A stretch of 64,000 bases of DNA from positions 744,001 through 808,000 of the forward strand of contig NZ_JAHUWH010000001.1 in NCBI RefSeq assembly GCF_019219095.1, read 5' to 3'. Under the pieces are notes generated by a model. The model was not told where the DNA came from, made no database searches, and was given only the letters and a program-made list of their open reading frames with translations. Both the position numbers and the translations under genes were made by a program. Shown in pieces: positions 53,680-63,482 of this stretch (its first letter is position 1; every line of letters begins with the position of its first letter). Origin of the DNA: Acidovorax sp. sic0104. GTDB lineage: Bacteria; Pseudomonadota; Gammaproteobacteria; Burkholderiales; Burkholderiaceae_C.

Positions 53680-55023
53680 CTACTTGCGCTGCAGGAAATC
53701 CACCGCCAGCGCAGCCAGCGTGCGCGCCCCCACCGGCAACTGGTCTTCATCGATGTCGAACAACGGCGAGTGGTTGGACGGCGCCTTGCCGAAGTCCGCA
53801 CCCTTGGGTGGTGCGCCCAGGAAGTAGAAGAAGCCGGGCGCCACTTTCTGGAACTCCGAGAAGTCTTCCGAACCGCTCACCTTGGGGATGATCATCGCCT
53901 TGCCGCCAGAGGCGAGCTTGAGAGCCGGCAGCGATGCGGCCGTGAGCTCCGCCGGGTTGGTGGTCACCGGGTAGGCCACGGGCCCGAAGCGCACCTTGGC
54001 CTTGGCGCCGCTCGACGCCGCGATCTGCTCGGCCGTGGTGGTGATGCGCTTGAGCGCCTCCTGGCGCATGCCCTCGTCGAAAGTGCGCAGCGTGCCCAGC
54101 ATCTCGACGTTGTCAGGGATGATGTTGTAACGCGTGCCACCCTGGATCTGCCCGATGGTGATGACCGCGGGCTCCTGGCTGATGTTGAGCTGGCGGCTCA
54201 CCACCGTCTGCAGGCCCAGCACGACCTGGCTGGCGGCCACGATGGGGTCCACCGCGTTCCAGGGCGACGAACCGTGGCCGCCTCGGCCTTCCACCTGGAT
54301 GCTGATGTTGTCCGAGCCGGCCATGAGCGGTCCGCTGCGGTAGCCCACCACGCCGGACGGCAGGTTGGCAGTGATGTGCAGGCCGTAGATGGCTTGAACG
54401 TCTTTCAACGCGCCCTCTTCCACCATGGCCTTGGCGCCGAAGCTGGGCACCTTGCCATTGGCATCGGGCTCCACAGGTGCGCCTTCCTCGGCGGGCTGGA
54501 AGATGAACTTGATGGTGCCGGGCAACTGGGCCTTCATGCCGGCCAGCGCTTCGGCCGCGCCCATGAGCATGGCCACGTGGGCATCGTGCCCGCAGGCGTG
54601 CATCACTGGCACTTCCTTGCCCAGATAGGTGGCCTTCACCTTCGAGGCGAACGGCAGGCCCGTGTTCTCGGGCACGGGCAGCGCGTCCATGTCGGCCCGC
54701 AGCGCCACCACCTTGCCCGGCAGGCCACCGCGCAGGGTGCCCACGACGCCGGTGCCGCCCACGTTGGTCTGCACCTCCATGCCCAGCTTCTTCAGGTGCT
54801 CGGCCACGAGCTTGGCGGTGCGCACTTCCTGGCCCGAGAGTTCGGGGTGGGCATGGATGTCGCGGCGCCAGTTGACCATCTTGGGGGCGACCTTGGCCAC
54901 GGCCGTGTCGATGGCCTGCAGGCCGGCGGCATCCAGCGCCTGGGCATGGGCCGATGAGACAAAAGTCAACCCGCTGGCAAAGAGGCCAACAGCAAGCGAA
55001 ACGGCAGAAAATTGTTTTTGCAT
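53680..55023 (-). CDS. Exported M20-family amidohydrolase (hippurate-hydrolase-like)
   Basis: 447 residues with a signal peptide (MQKQFSAVSLAVGLFASG ... SSAHAQ). The M20D metal-binding motifs are present: ALRADMDALPVPE, MHACGHDAHVAMLMGAA and EEGAPVEPD, with the dimerisation/lid domain marked by GRGGHGSSPWNAVDP. C-terminal SGSEDFSEF carries another ligand. Such enzymes cleave N-acyl or indole-amide amino acids; the periplasmic form is common in betaproteobacteria. It is divergent from a GlxA-type regulator (99-bp gap), which may control it. Confidence 0.9.
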   Translation of the reverse strand: MQKQFSAVSLAVGLFASGLTFVSSAHAQALDAAGLQAIDTAVAKVAPKMVNWRRDIHAHPELSGQEVRTAKLVAEHLKKLGMEVQTNVGGTGVVGTLRGGLPGKVVALRADMDALPVPENTGLPFASKVKATYLGKEVPVMHACGHDAHVAMLMGAAEALAGMKAQLPGTIKFIFQPAEEGAPVEPDANGKVPSFGAKAMVEEGALKDVQAIYGLHITANLPSGVVGYRSGPLMAGSDNISIQVEGRGGHGSSPWNAVDPIVAASQVVLGLQTVVSRQLNISQEPAVITIGQIQGGTRYNIIPDNVEMLGTLRTFDEGMRQEALKRITTTAEQIAASSGAKAKVRFGPVAYPVTTNPAELTAASLPALKLASGGKAMIIPKVSGSEDFSEFQKVAPGFFYFLGAPPKGADFGKAPSNHSPLFDIDEDQLPVGARTLAALAVDFLQRK

Positions 55024-55122
55024 GGGCAGATCCGTAGGAAATAAACAGCCACGAGGGACTGGGTGGGGAAGCGAAATGCACGTTCATGCTAGAGGCCGCA
55101 CCAGGCTTCATGACAAGCGAAA

Positions 55123-56229
55123 ATGGCCATCCGCAGAGCCAATATCGCCATGCCACCGTCAACCTTCTCCTTGCCTTCTGCCGCCTCGAAGCTTCCGGTG
55201 TTCCGTGTGGACATCCCGCTGTTGCCCGAATCGGCTGTGGGCAGTGCATTGCAGTTCATCGATCTGTTGCGCGCCGCCAACCTGCTGGCCAGCCAGCGCC
55301 AGGGCGCGCAGGCTCCACGCCTGGCCTGGCGCCTGCTGGACGCCGAGGGCCGGGCCCTCGCGCCGCTGCCGGGCCCCCTGGCGGCCTACACCGCGCCCGA
55401 TGACCAGGCCATGGGCACCACCCCCGCCCATGCCGTGCTCATACCCTCGTTCCACGCGCCCGACATTCCGGCGATCCGCGCGGTGGCAGCCCGCCACCGC
55501 GCGCTGTCGCGCCAGCTGGGCATCGCCCTCGACGCAGGGCAAAGACTTCTCACCGTGGGAAACGGCGCCTGGCTGGCGGCGCACAGCGGACGCCTGAATG
55601 GGCGCCAGGCCTGCCTGCCCTGGTTCTACATGGCGGGGTTTGAGCGGGACTTCCCGGACATCGGCCACAGCCAGGGATTGGACATTTCGGACGAGGAGGG
55701 CCCCTGGATCAGCTGTGCGCTGCCCTGCAATGTGAACTTGCTGGCCATTGCCCTGGCACGCCATGCACTGGGCTCGGAGCTGGGGACAGCGTGCGAAACC
55801 GTGATGACCCCAGACCACCAGCGCGCCCGCGCCGCGCTGCAGGCCAAGGCGCAGCATTTCCCTGTCACGCGTGACAGTGCACTGGCTCGCGCCATCGCCT
55901 GGATGGAAGCGCACCTGGACCAGCCCTACTCCCTGGCCCGGCTGGCCGAGGCTGCGTCGGTGAGCACGCGCACGCTGCTGCGGCACTTTCAGCAGGAGCT
56001 GTCGCAGTCACCCCTGGACTACCTGCACGGCCTGCGCTGCGCCCGCGCCCGGGTGATGCTGGAGGTGACGCTCGAGAGCGTGCCCAGCATCGCTGTGGCC
56101 TGCGGCTATGCGGACCCGGCGGCTTTTCGGCGCATCTTCGCCCGCTACGCCGGGATGGCACCGGCCGAGTACCGCAAGCGGCATGCGCTGCGCGCCCCGC
56201 GCCGCCGCTGGCGGGTTGAAGTGAAGTAG
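55123..56229 (+). CDS. GlxA-type AraC-family transcriptional regulator
   Basis: 368 residues; the ATG at 55150 (MPPSTFSLPS) is an alternative start and neither has a strong ribosome-binding site. The N-terminal half (about 25-210) is a DJ-1/PfpI-like amidotransferase fold used for ligand sensing. The C-terminal half (about 255-350) is an AraC DNA-binding domain with two HTH motifs: YSLARLAEAASVSTRTLLRHF and VPSIAVACGYADPAAFRRIFA, shortened: ARLAEAASVSTRTL and AVACGYADPAAFRR. Divergent from the M20 amidohydrolase, its likely target; convergent with the chemotaxis receptor. Confidence 0.9.
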   Translation: MAIRRANIAMPPSTFSLPSAASKLPVFRVDIPLLPESAVGSALQFIDLLRAANLLASQRQGAQAPRLAWRLLDAEGRALAPLPGPLAAYTAPDDQAMGTTPAHAVLIPSFHAPDIPAIRAVAARHRALSRQLGIALDAGQRLLTVGNGAWLAAHSGRLNGRQACLPWFYMAGFERDFPDIGHSQGLDISDEEGPWISCALPCNVNLLAIALARHALGSELGTACETVMTPDHQRARAALQAKAQHFPVTRDSALARAIAWMEAHLDQPYSLARLAEAASVSTRTLLRHFQQELSQSPLDYLHGLRCARARVMLEVTLESVPSIAVACGYADPAAFRRIFARYAGMAPAEYRKRHALRAPRRRWRVEVK

Positions 56230-56254
56230 CCTGGCTGTCGTGGGCCCGCACTGA

Positions 56255-57823
56255 TCAGCGCAGCGCGTTGCCCGCCGGCAGTCGGAAAGCCTCCACCAGC
56301 TCGGCCAGTTGCTGCGCCTGCGCGCGCAGGCCCTGCGCGGCGGCCGACGATTCCTCCACCAGCGCCGCGTTCTGCTGCGTCATCTGGTCCAGCTGCGAGA
56401 CGGCCTCGCCCACCTGGCTCAGGCCCGTGGTCTGCTCGCGCGCGGCGGTGCTGATCTCGCCGATGATGGTGGCCACCTGGCGCACCGAATCGACGATCTC
56501 GCCCATGGTGCTGCCCGCCGCGTGCACGAGCTTGGAGCCCTCGTCCACCTGGCGCACGCTGTCACTGATCAGCCCCCCGATCTCCTTGGCCGCAGTGGCC
56601 GAGCGCTGGGCCAGGCTGCGCACCTCGCCCGCCACAACCGCAAAGCCCCGGCCCTGCTCGCCCGCGCGGGCGGCCTCCACCGCCGCGTTGAGCGCCAGGA
56701 TGTTGGTCTGGAAGGCGATGCCGTCGATCACGCTGGTGATGTCGGCAATACGGCGCGAGGATTGCGCGATGCCGTCCATGGTGCCCACCACACGGTCCAC
56801 CGCGTCACGGCCCCGCTGGGCCACATCGCTCGCGCCCGTGGCCAGGCCACTGGCCTGCGCGGCGGCATCGGCGCTGTGGCGCACGGTGGCCAGCAGTTCC
56901 TCCATGCTGGCGGCAATTTCTTCAAGGTTGGAGGCCGTGTGCTCGGTGCGCGCCGACAGGTCGCTGTTGCCCGCTGCGATCTCGCTGCTGGCGCCCGCCA
57001 CCGAGGTGCTGGCCTGGCGCATGCCCACCACCAGCCCCGCCAGACGGGCCTGCATGCCGCCCAGGCGCGCCAGCAGGGCCTGCAGCTCGTCGCGGTTGCC
57101 CAGGCCGGGAGCAGGAATGGTCGAGGTGAGGTCGCCTTCGGCAATGCGGTCCGTGACCTCGGACGCATGCGCCAGTGGCTGCAGGATGGAGCGCGAGAGC
57201 ATCCAGGCGCACGCCAGGCTCAACAACAATCCCACGGCAGAGCCTGCGGCCAGCAGCGTGATGCCCTGGCGTTCGCTGCGGGCCGCAGCGTCGCGGGCCT
57301 CGACCACGCGCTGGCGCTGGAACTCCGCCAGCTTGTTCACCGCCGCTGCATAGGCTTCGGCCGCGGGGCGCAGGCGCGAGGCAATGGCGTCGGGGGGCAG
57401 GGCCTCGCCATCCTTGCGGCGCTTGACCAGGTCGTCGCGCACGGTGCGAAAACCGTTGCCCGCCTTGTCGATGGCGTCGAACAGGGCCTGGGACTCGGGG
57501 TCCGCGGCCAACTCGTCCAGCCGCTTGCGCACTTCGGCGGAGCGGGCCGAGGTGAGCTTGCGGTCAGCGTCGATCCGCGCCGCATACGCGGCGTTGTCGA
57601 TCTCCAGCAGGGTCTCGGCACGGGCAGAGCTGAGCACCACGATGGCATGCAGCTCGCGCGCCAGCAGAGCACGTTCGGACGATGCGCCGCCCAGGTCGTC
57701 GGCGATGTCCTGCAGCCCCGCCAGCCGCCAGATGCCCACGGCCGCCGAGAGCGACATGACAAGACACACAACGCCAAAGGCCAGGGCCAGGCGCACCGCA
57801 ACACGTGCGTGGGAGATGGACAT
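56255..57823 (-). CDS. Methyl-accepting chemotaxis protein
   Basis: 522 residues. TM1 ([18 protein letters not shown], about 10-30) is followed by a periplasmic four-helix sensor (30-190), TM2 ([19 protein letters not shown], about 190-210) and a HAMP domain (210-265, with [12 protein letters not shown]). The cytoplasmic signalling domain has the conserved tip [19 protein letters not shown] near residue 398. The C-terminus ([13 protein letters not shown]) lacks a CheR-docking pentapeptide. The ligand is unknown. A FliA-like promoter lies 86 bp upstream, tying it to the flagellar regulon. Confidence 0.93.
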   Translation of the reverse strand: MSISHARVAVRLALAFGVVCLVMSLSAAVGIWRLAGLQDIADDLGGASSERALLARELHAIVVLSSARAETLLEIDNAAYAARIDADRKLTSARSAEVRKRLDELAADPESQALFDAIDKAGNGFRTVRDDLVKRRKDGEALPPDAIASRLRPAAEAYAAAVNKLAEFQRQRVVEARDAAARSERQGITLLAAGSAVGLLLSLACAWMLSRSILQPLAHASEVTDRIAEGDLTSTIPAPGLGNRDELQALLARLGGMQARLAGLVVGMRQASTSVAGASSEIAAGNSDLSARTEHTASNLEEIAASMEELLATVRHSADAAAQASGLATGASDVAQRGRDAVDRVVGTMDGIAQSSRRIADITSVIDGIAFQTNILALNAAVEAARAGEQGRGFAVVAGEVRSLAQRSATAAKEIGGLISDSVRQVDEGSKLVHAAGSTMGEIVDSVRQVATIIGEISTAAREQTTGLSQVGEAVSQLDQMTQQNAALVEESSAAAQGLRAQAQQLAELVEAFRLPAGNALR

Positions 57824-57908
57824 ATAAAAAGGATTCCGAAGGTGAATACGTGGGACGCGGCAGCCAGACTGCCCCCAGGCGCGCCGCCGCGTGCAGGGGC
57901 ATGCCAGC

Positions 57909-57937
57909 TTATCGACAAAACGTTACAAGCACTTGAG
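57909..57937 (-). promoter_or_regulatory. Probable sigma-28 (FliA) promoter of the chemotaxis receptor
   Basis: Minus strand: CTCAAG (57937-57932), 15 bp, GTCGATAA (57916-57909). The -10 differs from the FliA consensus GCCGATAA at one base and the -35 from CTAAAG at one base. The start of transcription would be near 57902, giving an 80-nt leader. Chemotaxis receptors are typical FliA targets. Confidence 0.68.
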
Positions 57938-57983
57938 CCCCGCGTTCGGAGTCGGCCCCGGTCCGCGGCTTTCGCCGTCCATG

Positions 57984-58019
57984 AAAAAACCGCCACAGGG
58001 AGTACACCCTGTGGCGGTT
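57984..58019 (-). terminator. Rho-independent terminator after htpX
   Basis: Minus-strand stem AACCGCCACAGGG / CCCTGTGGCGGTT, 13 bp and perfect, 6-nt loop (58019-57988), followed by a run of T (complement of A at 57984-57989). It lies 44 bp past the htpX stop at 58063. Confidence 0.95.
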
Positions 58020-58062
58020 GTGTGGTGCCGGGCGGCGGGGCCGGGCTGCGGCCCCACGGACC

Positions 58063-58941
58063 TCAGTGCTGCTGCGCGTTCTGCAGCGCGGCGATGCGCT
58101 CTTCGATGGGCGGATGGGTCGAGAACAGCTTGCCGATGCCGCCCGCGATGCCCATGGCAGCCACGCTCTTGGGCAGCTCGCCGGGGTGCATGCCGCCCAG
58201 TCTGGCCAGGGCGTTGATCATCGGCTGGCGGCGGCCCATGAGCTGGGCGGCACCCGCGTCGGCGCGGAACTCGCGCTGGCGGCTGAACCAGGCCACGATC
58301 ATCGCGGCCACGAAGCCCAGCACGATGTCGAGCACGATGGTGGTGACGTAATAGCCGATGCCGGGGCCCGAGCTGTTCTCGTCGTTCTTGCGCAAAAAGC
58401 TGTCGACCGCGTAGCCGATGACCCGAGACAGGAACACCACGAAGGTATTCATCACGCCCTGGATCAGCGTCATGGTGACCATGTCGCCATTGGCGATGTG
58501 GGCCACTTCATGGCCAATGACGGCTTCGACCTCGTCGCGCGTCATGCCCTGCAGCAGGCCGGTGGACACCGCCACCAGCGCCGAGTTCTTGAAGGCCCCC
58601 GTGGCGAAAGCGTTCGGGTCGCCTTCGAAGATGCCCACTTCGGGCATGCCGATCTTGGCCTGGTCGGCGAACTTGCGCACCGTCTCGACGATCCAGCGCT
58701 CATCGGGCGAGCCCGAGCCGTCGATCACGCGCACGCCAGAAGTCCACTTGGCCATGGGCTTGCTGATGAGCAGCGAGATGATCGCGCCGCCAAAGCCCAT
58801 GATGAGCGCAAAGCCCAGCAGCGCGCCCAGGTTCAGCCCGTTGGCCGTGAGGTAGCGGTTCACGCCCAGCAGGCTGGCCACCACCCCCAGCACGACAACG
58901 ACGGCCAGGTTGGTCATCACAAATAACAGGATCCGCTTCAT
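58063..58941 (-). CDS. htpX: Protease HtpX
   Basis: Membrane-bound M48 zinc metallopeptidase that degrades damaged inner-membrane proteins. 292 residues from the ATG at 58941 ([19 protein letters not shown]), with GGAG 10 nt upstream. It has four hydrophobic segments, two at the N-terminus, the zinc motif [13 protein letters not shown] near residue 140, [15 protein letters not shown] with the third ligand, and [13 protein letters not shown] at the end. It has its own sigma-32 promoter and terminator, so it is probably monocistronic. Confidence 0.96.
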   Translation of the reverse strand: MKRILLFVMTNLAVVVVLGVVASLLGVNRYLTANGLNLGALLGFALIMGFGGAIISLLISKPMAKWTSGVRVIDGSGSPDERWIVETVRKFADQAKIGMPEVGIFEGDPNAFATGAFKNSALVAVSTGLLQGMTRDEVEAVIGHEVAHIANGDMVTMTLIQGVMNTFVVFLSRVIGYAVDSFLRKNDENSSGPGIGYYVTTIVLDIVLGFVAAMIVAWFSRQREFRADAGAAQLMGRRQPMINALARLGGMHPGELPKSVAAMGIAGGIGKLFSTHPPIEERIAALQNAQQH

Positions 58942-58990
58942 GGAATGAATTCTCCGTGGGGTAAACAACAACGATGGTGTTTGCTGGCTC

Positions 58991-59018
58991 AGATGGGGGC
59001 CGGGGACAACGCTTCAAG
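58991..59018 (-). promoter_or_regulatory. Sigma-32 (heat-shock) promoter for htpX
   Basis: Minus strand: CTTGAAG (59018-59012), 13 bp, CCCCATCT (58998-58991). Only the last base of the -35 differs from the RpoH consensus, and the spacer equals that of the hslVU promoter. Transcription should begin near 58984, giving a leader of about 43 nt with a GGAG site. Confidence 0.85.
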
Positions 59019-59142
59019 CGGCACGCCTTCCGGCATGGCAGGGCCCAGAGCCACCGCACCCGCCGCCCATGGCCGCGATTTCATCGCGCTATGGTAGGTG
59101 CAAACCTGCGGCGCGGCCTTATCACACAAGCGCTGACGGGAA

Positions 59143-59940
59143 TTACGGCCGGGGCTGCGGGCGCGCTGGCCGAAAGACCTGGGCGTCGGCATAGAAGCCG
59201 GGCGCTTCGTTGGCGGGCCACCAGCCCGGCACGCCCAGCACCGGCAGCGGCACGAACGGCTTGGCGGCCCAGGTGGCGGGCTGCACCGCGTGCGCCAGCC
59301 AGCCATCGAGGTCGGCCAGCGCATCGCGCGCTATCAGATCAATAGCTATAGGCACCCGATAGACGTGCGCGACCATGGGTTTTCGTGGTGCAACCAGCTT
59401 CTCCATGAGCGCGTGGCCGAACAGCACCAACCGGGCATGGCCCCACAGCGGGCGCAGGTCGACGAACAACCGCTGCCAGTCCCGCGCCGTGAGAGCATCC
59501 CACAGCGCATCGGGTGCCTGCAGCAGCGCGCCGTTTTCATCGAACACCGTGAGCGCATCGCGCAGCGGCCCACGCACGGCCTGCACGCCATCGGCGGCGA
59601 TGGCCTGCGCCTGCAGCTCGTTCAGCCGGCGCTTGGCCTGCGGGAAGTGCAGCCACACCAGGCCGTTGAAGAAGTCGTGCAGGTTGTCGCGGGTGGGCAC
59701 GCGGCGGGTGTCCCGGATGTACTGCTCGTACGCCATGCCGCCGGGAAGCTCGGACTGGGCGGCGAAAACCACCGGCGCATCCCCAGGCATCGCGGCCTGC
59801 AGCGCCTGGCCGACCGGGCTGCCGCCCTGCACCTGGCGAGCCACCGGCAGGCCGCGGCCTCGCCACGGCGCCAGCCAGGGAGCACTCCAGTCGATCGCGC
59901 AGGGCAACGTGGTCGTGGGCGGGCTTACACCAGCCGCCAC
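59143..59940 (-). CDS. DUF3025 family protein
   Basis: 265-residue soluble protein of the DUF3025 family, whose function is not known. Conserved segments: [34 protein letters not shown] (shortened: [11 protein letters not shown]), RRLNELQ and GHALMEKLV. It overlaps the pyrC 3' end by 16 bp and is the downstream partner of pyrC on the minus strand, an arrangement seen in related betaproteobacteria. A GCTATC...GATAGC-like short palindrome (59330-59352) is read in frame near [12 protein letters not shown]. Confidence 0.88.
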   Translation of the reverse strand: MAAGVSPPTTTLPCAIDWSAPWLAPWRGRGLPVARQVQGGSPVGQALQAAMPGDAPVVFAAQSELPGGMAYEQYIRDTRRVPTRDNLHDFFNGLVWLHFPQAKRRLNELQAQAIAADGVQAVRGPLRDALTVFDENGALLQAPDALWDALTARDWQRLFVDLRPLWGHARLVLFGHALMEKLVAPRKPMVAHVYRVPIAIDLIARDALADLDGWLAHAVQPATWAAKPFVPLPVLGVPGWWPANEAPGFYADAQVFRPARPQPRP

Positions 59941-60977
59941 GGCAGCGCTTCACCCGAGCGCAGGGGCTTGAGATTGGCCTCGCCGAAAGCGAAGCTCTCA
60001 GGCGGCGTCCAGGATTCGCGGCGCAGGGTGATGGTGCCGGTATTGCGCGGCAGGCTGTAGAAATCGGGGCCGTGGAAGCTGGCAAAGCCCTCGAGCTTGT
60101 CCAGCGCGCCGGCGTTGTCGAAGGCCTCGGCGTACATCTCCATCGCGGCATGCGCGGTGTAGCAACCGGCGCAGCCGCTGGCGTGCTCCTTGAGGTGCGC
60201 GGGGTGCGGCGCGCTGTCGGTGCCCAGGAAGAACTTGGCGGAGCCGCTGGTCGCGGCCTCCACCAGCGCCACGCGGTGCGTCTCGCGCTTGAGCACGGGC
60301 AGGCAGTAGTAGTGCGGGCGCACGCCGCCGACGAAGATCGCGTTGCGGTTGTACAGCAGGTGGTGCGCGGTGATGGTGGCGGCGGTGAAGCGGTCGGATG
60401 CCTGCACGTAGTCGGCCGCGTCCTTGGTGGTGATGTGCTCGAAGACGATCTTGAGCTCGGGGAAGTCGCGGCGCAGCGGGATGAGCTGCTGGTCGATGAA
60501 GACGGCTTCGCGGTCAAACAGGTCGATGTCGCTGCTGGTGACCTCGCCATGCACCAGCAGCAGCATGCCGGCCTTTTGCATGGCTTCCAGCGTCTTGTAG
60601 GTCTTGCGGATGTCGGTCACGCCCGCGTCGCTGTTGGTGGTGGCGCCGGCGGGGTAGAGCTTGCAGGCCATCACGCCCGCGTCCTTGGCGCGCGCGATCT
60701 CGTCGGCGGGCAGGTTGTCGGTGAGGTACAGCGTCATCAGCGGCTCGAACTGCACGCCGGCCGGCACGGCGGCCAGGATGCGCTGCTTGTACTCAAGCGC
60801 CTGCTGCGCCGTGGTCACGGGCGGGCGCAGGTTGGGCATGATGATCGCGCGGCCGAACTGCGCGGCCGTGTGCGGCACGACGGTCTGCAGCGGCTCGCCG
60901 TCGCGCACATGCAGGTGCCAGTCGTCGGGGCGGGTGATGGTGAGGGTTTGAAGGGGGTGGGAAGGTGCGGCGGTCAT
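59925..60977 (-). CDS. pyrC: Dihydroorotase PyrC
   Basis: Zinc amidohydrolase forming dihydroorotate in pyrimidine synthesis. From the ATG at 60977 ([12 protein letters not shown]) it has 350 residues, as for class-II dihydroorotases (348 in E. coli). Zinc ligands: HLHVRDG (HxH) near residue 22, the carboxylated lysine in [20 protein letters not shown], and [22 protein letters not shown] holds the catalytic Asp. The start is preceded by a 138-bp gap holding a family-S repeat. Confidence 0.96.
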   Translation of the reverse strand: MTAAPSHPLQTLTITRPDDWHLHVRDGEPLQTVVPHTAAQFGRAIIMPNLRPPVTTAQQALEYKQRILAAVPAGVQFEPLMTLYLTDNLPADEIARAKDAGVMACKLYPAGATTNSDAGVTDIRKTYKTLEAMQKAGMLLLVHGEVTSSDIDLFDREAVFIDQQLIPLRRDFPELKIVFEHITTKDAADYVQASDRFTAATITAHHLLYNRNAIFVGGVRPHYYCLPVLKRETHRVALVEAATSGSAKFFLGTDSAPHPAHLKEHASGCAGCYTAHAAMEMYAEAFDNAGALDKLEGFASFHGPDFYSLPRNTGTITLRRESWTPPESFAFGEANLKPLRSGEALPWRLV

Positions 60978-61016
60978 GGCCTGCATTGTCCCATTGCGCG
61001 CCCCACCCCATTGCAC

Positions 61017-61070
61017 GCTATGCATTTGATAGCTGGTGGCGCTTGCCTACGGTGCGGCAGGCGGTCAAAA
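61017..61070 (+). repeat. Short palindromic repeat (family S), decayed, upstream of pyrC
   Basis: GCTATGCATTTGATAGCTGG then GCGCTTGCCTACGGTGCGGC then AGGCGGTCAAAAC. The left arm and GCGCTTG are intact, the right arm is decayed. It lies 40 bp upstream of the pyrC ATG, where its promoter should be. Confidence 0.65.
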
Positions 61071-61115
61071 CCCTTCCAACCGCGTATCCCGCACAACAGC
61101 CCTGGCGCCGGCAGG

Positions 61116-62126
61116 TCACTCCGCCGTGATGCCGACCTTGCGCACCACTTCGCCGAACTTCACCAGGCGCTCGGACATCATCTTCTCGAACTGGGCGGGG
61201 GTCATTTCCTCGGGCGCGATCACGCCGCGGTCCTTGAGGTTGGCGACCATGGCGGGCGACGTGGCCACCTGCCGCACGGCCTTGTACAGCGTCTGCACGA
61301 CGGCGTCGGGCGTGCCGCCGGGCGCGGCCAGGCCGGTCCAGGACGTGAGGTTGAGCTCAGGGTAACCCACTTCGGCCAGCGTGGGCACGTCGGGCAGCTG
61401 CGGCAGGCGCTGGTCGGACGCCACGGCCAGGGCGCGCACCTTGCCCGCCTGGACGTGGGGCAGCATGATGACCAGGTTGTCCAGGATGAACTGCACCTCG
61501 TTGGCCAGCACCGCCGTGATCAGCGGCGTGCCGCCGCGGTACGGGATGTGCGTGGTGAACGCACCGGTCGCGGCCTTGAACATCTCGACGTTGAGCTGGC
61601 CCATGCTGCCCACGCCGCCACTGCCGTAGTTGAGCTTGCCGGGATTCTTCTTGGCATAGGCCACGAACTCGGCGAACGTCTTGAACGGCAGGCTGCTGTG
61701 CACGACCAGCGCGTTGGGCTGGCGGCCCAGGATGGCGATGTTCTCGAAATCCTTGACCGGGTCGTAGCCCACCTTGGGCTGGGTCAGGGGGTTGGCCAGG
61801 TGGCTGCTTTGCGAGGACACGACCAGCGTGTAGCCGTCGGGCTTGGCGCGCGCCACATACTGCGCGCCCACCGAGCCGCCCGCGCCAGCACGGTTTTCCA
61901 CCACGATGGGCACACCCAGTGCCTTGGACAGCGGCTCCGAATACTGCCGGGCCATGATGTCCACCGACCCGCCGGGCGGGAACGGCACCACGAGCGTGAT
62001 CGGGCGAGAGGGGTACTTCTCGTCGGCCTGCGCGGCCAACGGAGCGAGGCCGGCCAGGGTTGCCAGGCCCAGCGCGAGGCTGGCGGCAAGAGCGCGGCGG
62101 CGGGGGAATTGCGAGGCAAGAGTCAT
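61116..62126 (-). CDS. Tripartite tricarboxylate-type (Bug) periplasmic receptor
   Basis: 336 residues from the ATG at 62126. A twin-arginine-like start (FPRRRALAASLALG) leads into a signal peptide ending near PLAAQA, and the mature protein begins DEKYPSRPITLVVPFPPGG, the hallmark of the Bug/TctC family (shortened here: YPSRPITLVVPFPPGG). NRAGAGGSVGAQYVA and GGSGSMGQLNVEMFK-like text (GGVGSMGQLNVEMF) also fit. Bug receptors are numerous in Comamonadaceae and often lack adjacent TctAB. The neighbour is an M20 peptidase, suggesting uptake of its substrate or product. Confidence 0.93.
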   Translation of the reverse strand: MTLASQFPRRRALAASLALGLATLAGLAPLAAQADEKYPSRPITLVVPFPPGGSVDIMARQYSEPLSKALGVPIVVENRAGAGGSVGAQYVARAKPDGYTLVVSSQSSHLANPLTQPKVGYDPVKDFENIAILGRQPNALVVHSSLPFKTFAEFVAYAKKNPGKLNYGSGGVGSMGQLNVEMFKAATGAFTTHIPYRGGTPLITAVLANEVQFILDNLVIMLPHVQAGKVRALAVASDQRLPQLPDVPTLAEVGYPELNLTSWTGLAAPGGTPDAVVQTLYKAVRQVATSPAMVANLKDRGVIAPEEMTPAQFEKMMSERLVKFGEVVRKVGITAE

Positions 62127-62210
62127 GGGTCTTCTTTCAGGAAACAAGGGACGGGGCGCCCGCACCGGCAGCGGACCGGCCGGACTTGGCGCGGTCAGGC
62201 GCACTGAGGA

Positions 62211-63380
62211 TCAGGGGTGGTCGAGAACCGCCAGCGCCACGGCCTGGGCGCGGGGCACGAAGGTCGACAGCTCGCAGTACTCGCGCTCGGTGTGCGGATG
62301 ACCTCCCACAGGGCCGGTGCCGCACAGCGTGGGCGCGCCCACCGATGCGGTCAGGCCGCTGTCGGCCGCTCCACCCGTGAACTCGCCCTGCACCGCGAAG
62401 CCCAGAGTCTCTGCTCCGCGCTGGTACAGCGCCAGCAGCGCATCGGGCGTGGGCTTCATGGGCAGCGTGCGGCGCGATTCGGTGATGCGGCCCTGAGTGC
62501 GCGGCACGGACTCCTCCTCGACGATGGCGCGCACCTTGGCCAGCAGCTCGTCAGGGTCGGTGTCGGACGTGAAGCGCAGATCCACCTCAGCCCGCGCATG
62601 CGGGGCCACCATGTTGGGCACGATGCCGCCCTGCACCACGCCCACGTTGCAGGTGACGCCGGTGGCGGGGTCGGTCAGCGCATGCAGCGCCAGCGTCTTG
62701 CGGGCCAGCGCCTCGATGGCGCTCGCACCGGCTGCGTGGTTGATGCCGGCGTGGGCAGCAACCCCCTCCACCTCGAACATCACCACCATCGAGCCCTTGC
62801 GGCTCGTCACCAGATTGCCGCTCACGCGGCCCGGTTCGGCATTGAAAACTGCCTTCACGCCGCGCGCCTTGGCCATGATGCGCTCGCGCGTGACGGGCGA
62901 GCCGATCTCCTCGTCGCACGAGAAGAACAGCTGCAGCGGCCCCTTCAGCCCGCCGCAGCGCGCAAAGGCCTCGGCCACGAAGACGTTCATCACCAGGCCC
63001 GACTTCATGTCGGCCACGCCGGGGCCGTAGGCACGACCGTCCGCCACGCGGAAGGGGCGGCGCGCCACGGTGCCGGCGGGGTAGACGGTGTCCATGTGGC
63101 CCATGAGTACGATGGGCGGGCCGTCGCTGGCGCCCGGCACATCGGCGTGCAGCAGCACACCATAGCCCGGCACGGGCTCGAAACGCACTGCAACGCCAGC
63201 GGCCTCCAGCCGCTCGCGCAAGGCAGCGGCCACCGCCGTGACACCGGCCTCGTCACGGCTGCCGCTGTCGATGTCCACCACTTTCTGCAACAGGTCTTGC
63301 ATGGCTTGGGACTGGCTGGCGAGCCAGTCCAGAATGCGCTGGCGCACCGCCAGGCCGTGGTTTTCAAGGGTATCCTGCAT
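62211..63380 (-). CDS. M20-family peptidase (carboxypeptidase G2-like)
   Basis: 389 residues, no signal peptide. Metal-binding motifs: MGHMDTVYPAGT (His-x-Asp) near residue 93, PGVADMKSGLVMNVF (Asp) near 118, SCDEEIGSP (Glu-Glu) near 155, and EPGRVSGNLV. The GAADSGLTASVG and HTEREYCELSTFVPRA segments give the final histidine. It resembles glutamate carboxypeptidases that remove C-terminal glutamate or other acyl-amino acids. It lies upstream of the Bug gene on the same strand (84-bp gap) and diverges from an RpiR regulator. Confidence 0.9.
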   Translation of the reverse strand: MQDTLENHGLAVRQRILDWLASQSQAMQDLLQKVVDIDSGSRDEAGVTAVAAALRERLEAAGVAVRFEPVPGYGVLLHADVPGASDGPPIVLMGHMDTVYPAGTVARRPFRVADGRAYGPGVADMKSGLVMNVFVAEAFARCGGLKGPLQLFFSCDEEIGSPVTRERIMAKARGVKAVFNAEPGRVSGNLVTSRKGSMVVMFEVEGVAAHAGINHAAGASAIEALARKTLALHALTDPATGVTCNVGVVQGGIVPNMVAPHARAEVDLRFTSDTDPDELLAKVRAIVEEESVPRTQGRITESRRTLPMKPTPDALLALYQRGAETLGFAVQGEFTGGAADSGLTASVGAPTLCGTGPVGGHPHTEREYCELSTFVPRAQAVALAVLDHP

Positions 63381-63482
63381 TTGAATCCTCGGGTTGGACC
63401 CCGGAATCGGGGCGCGAATCTGGGTCGAAGTGTTGCACGCGACGCTCGTGTTTGCAATACGTATTTCACAAAATAGACATTA

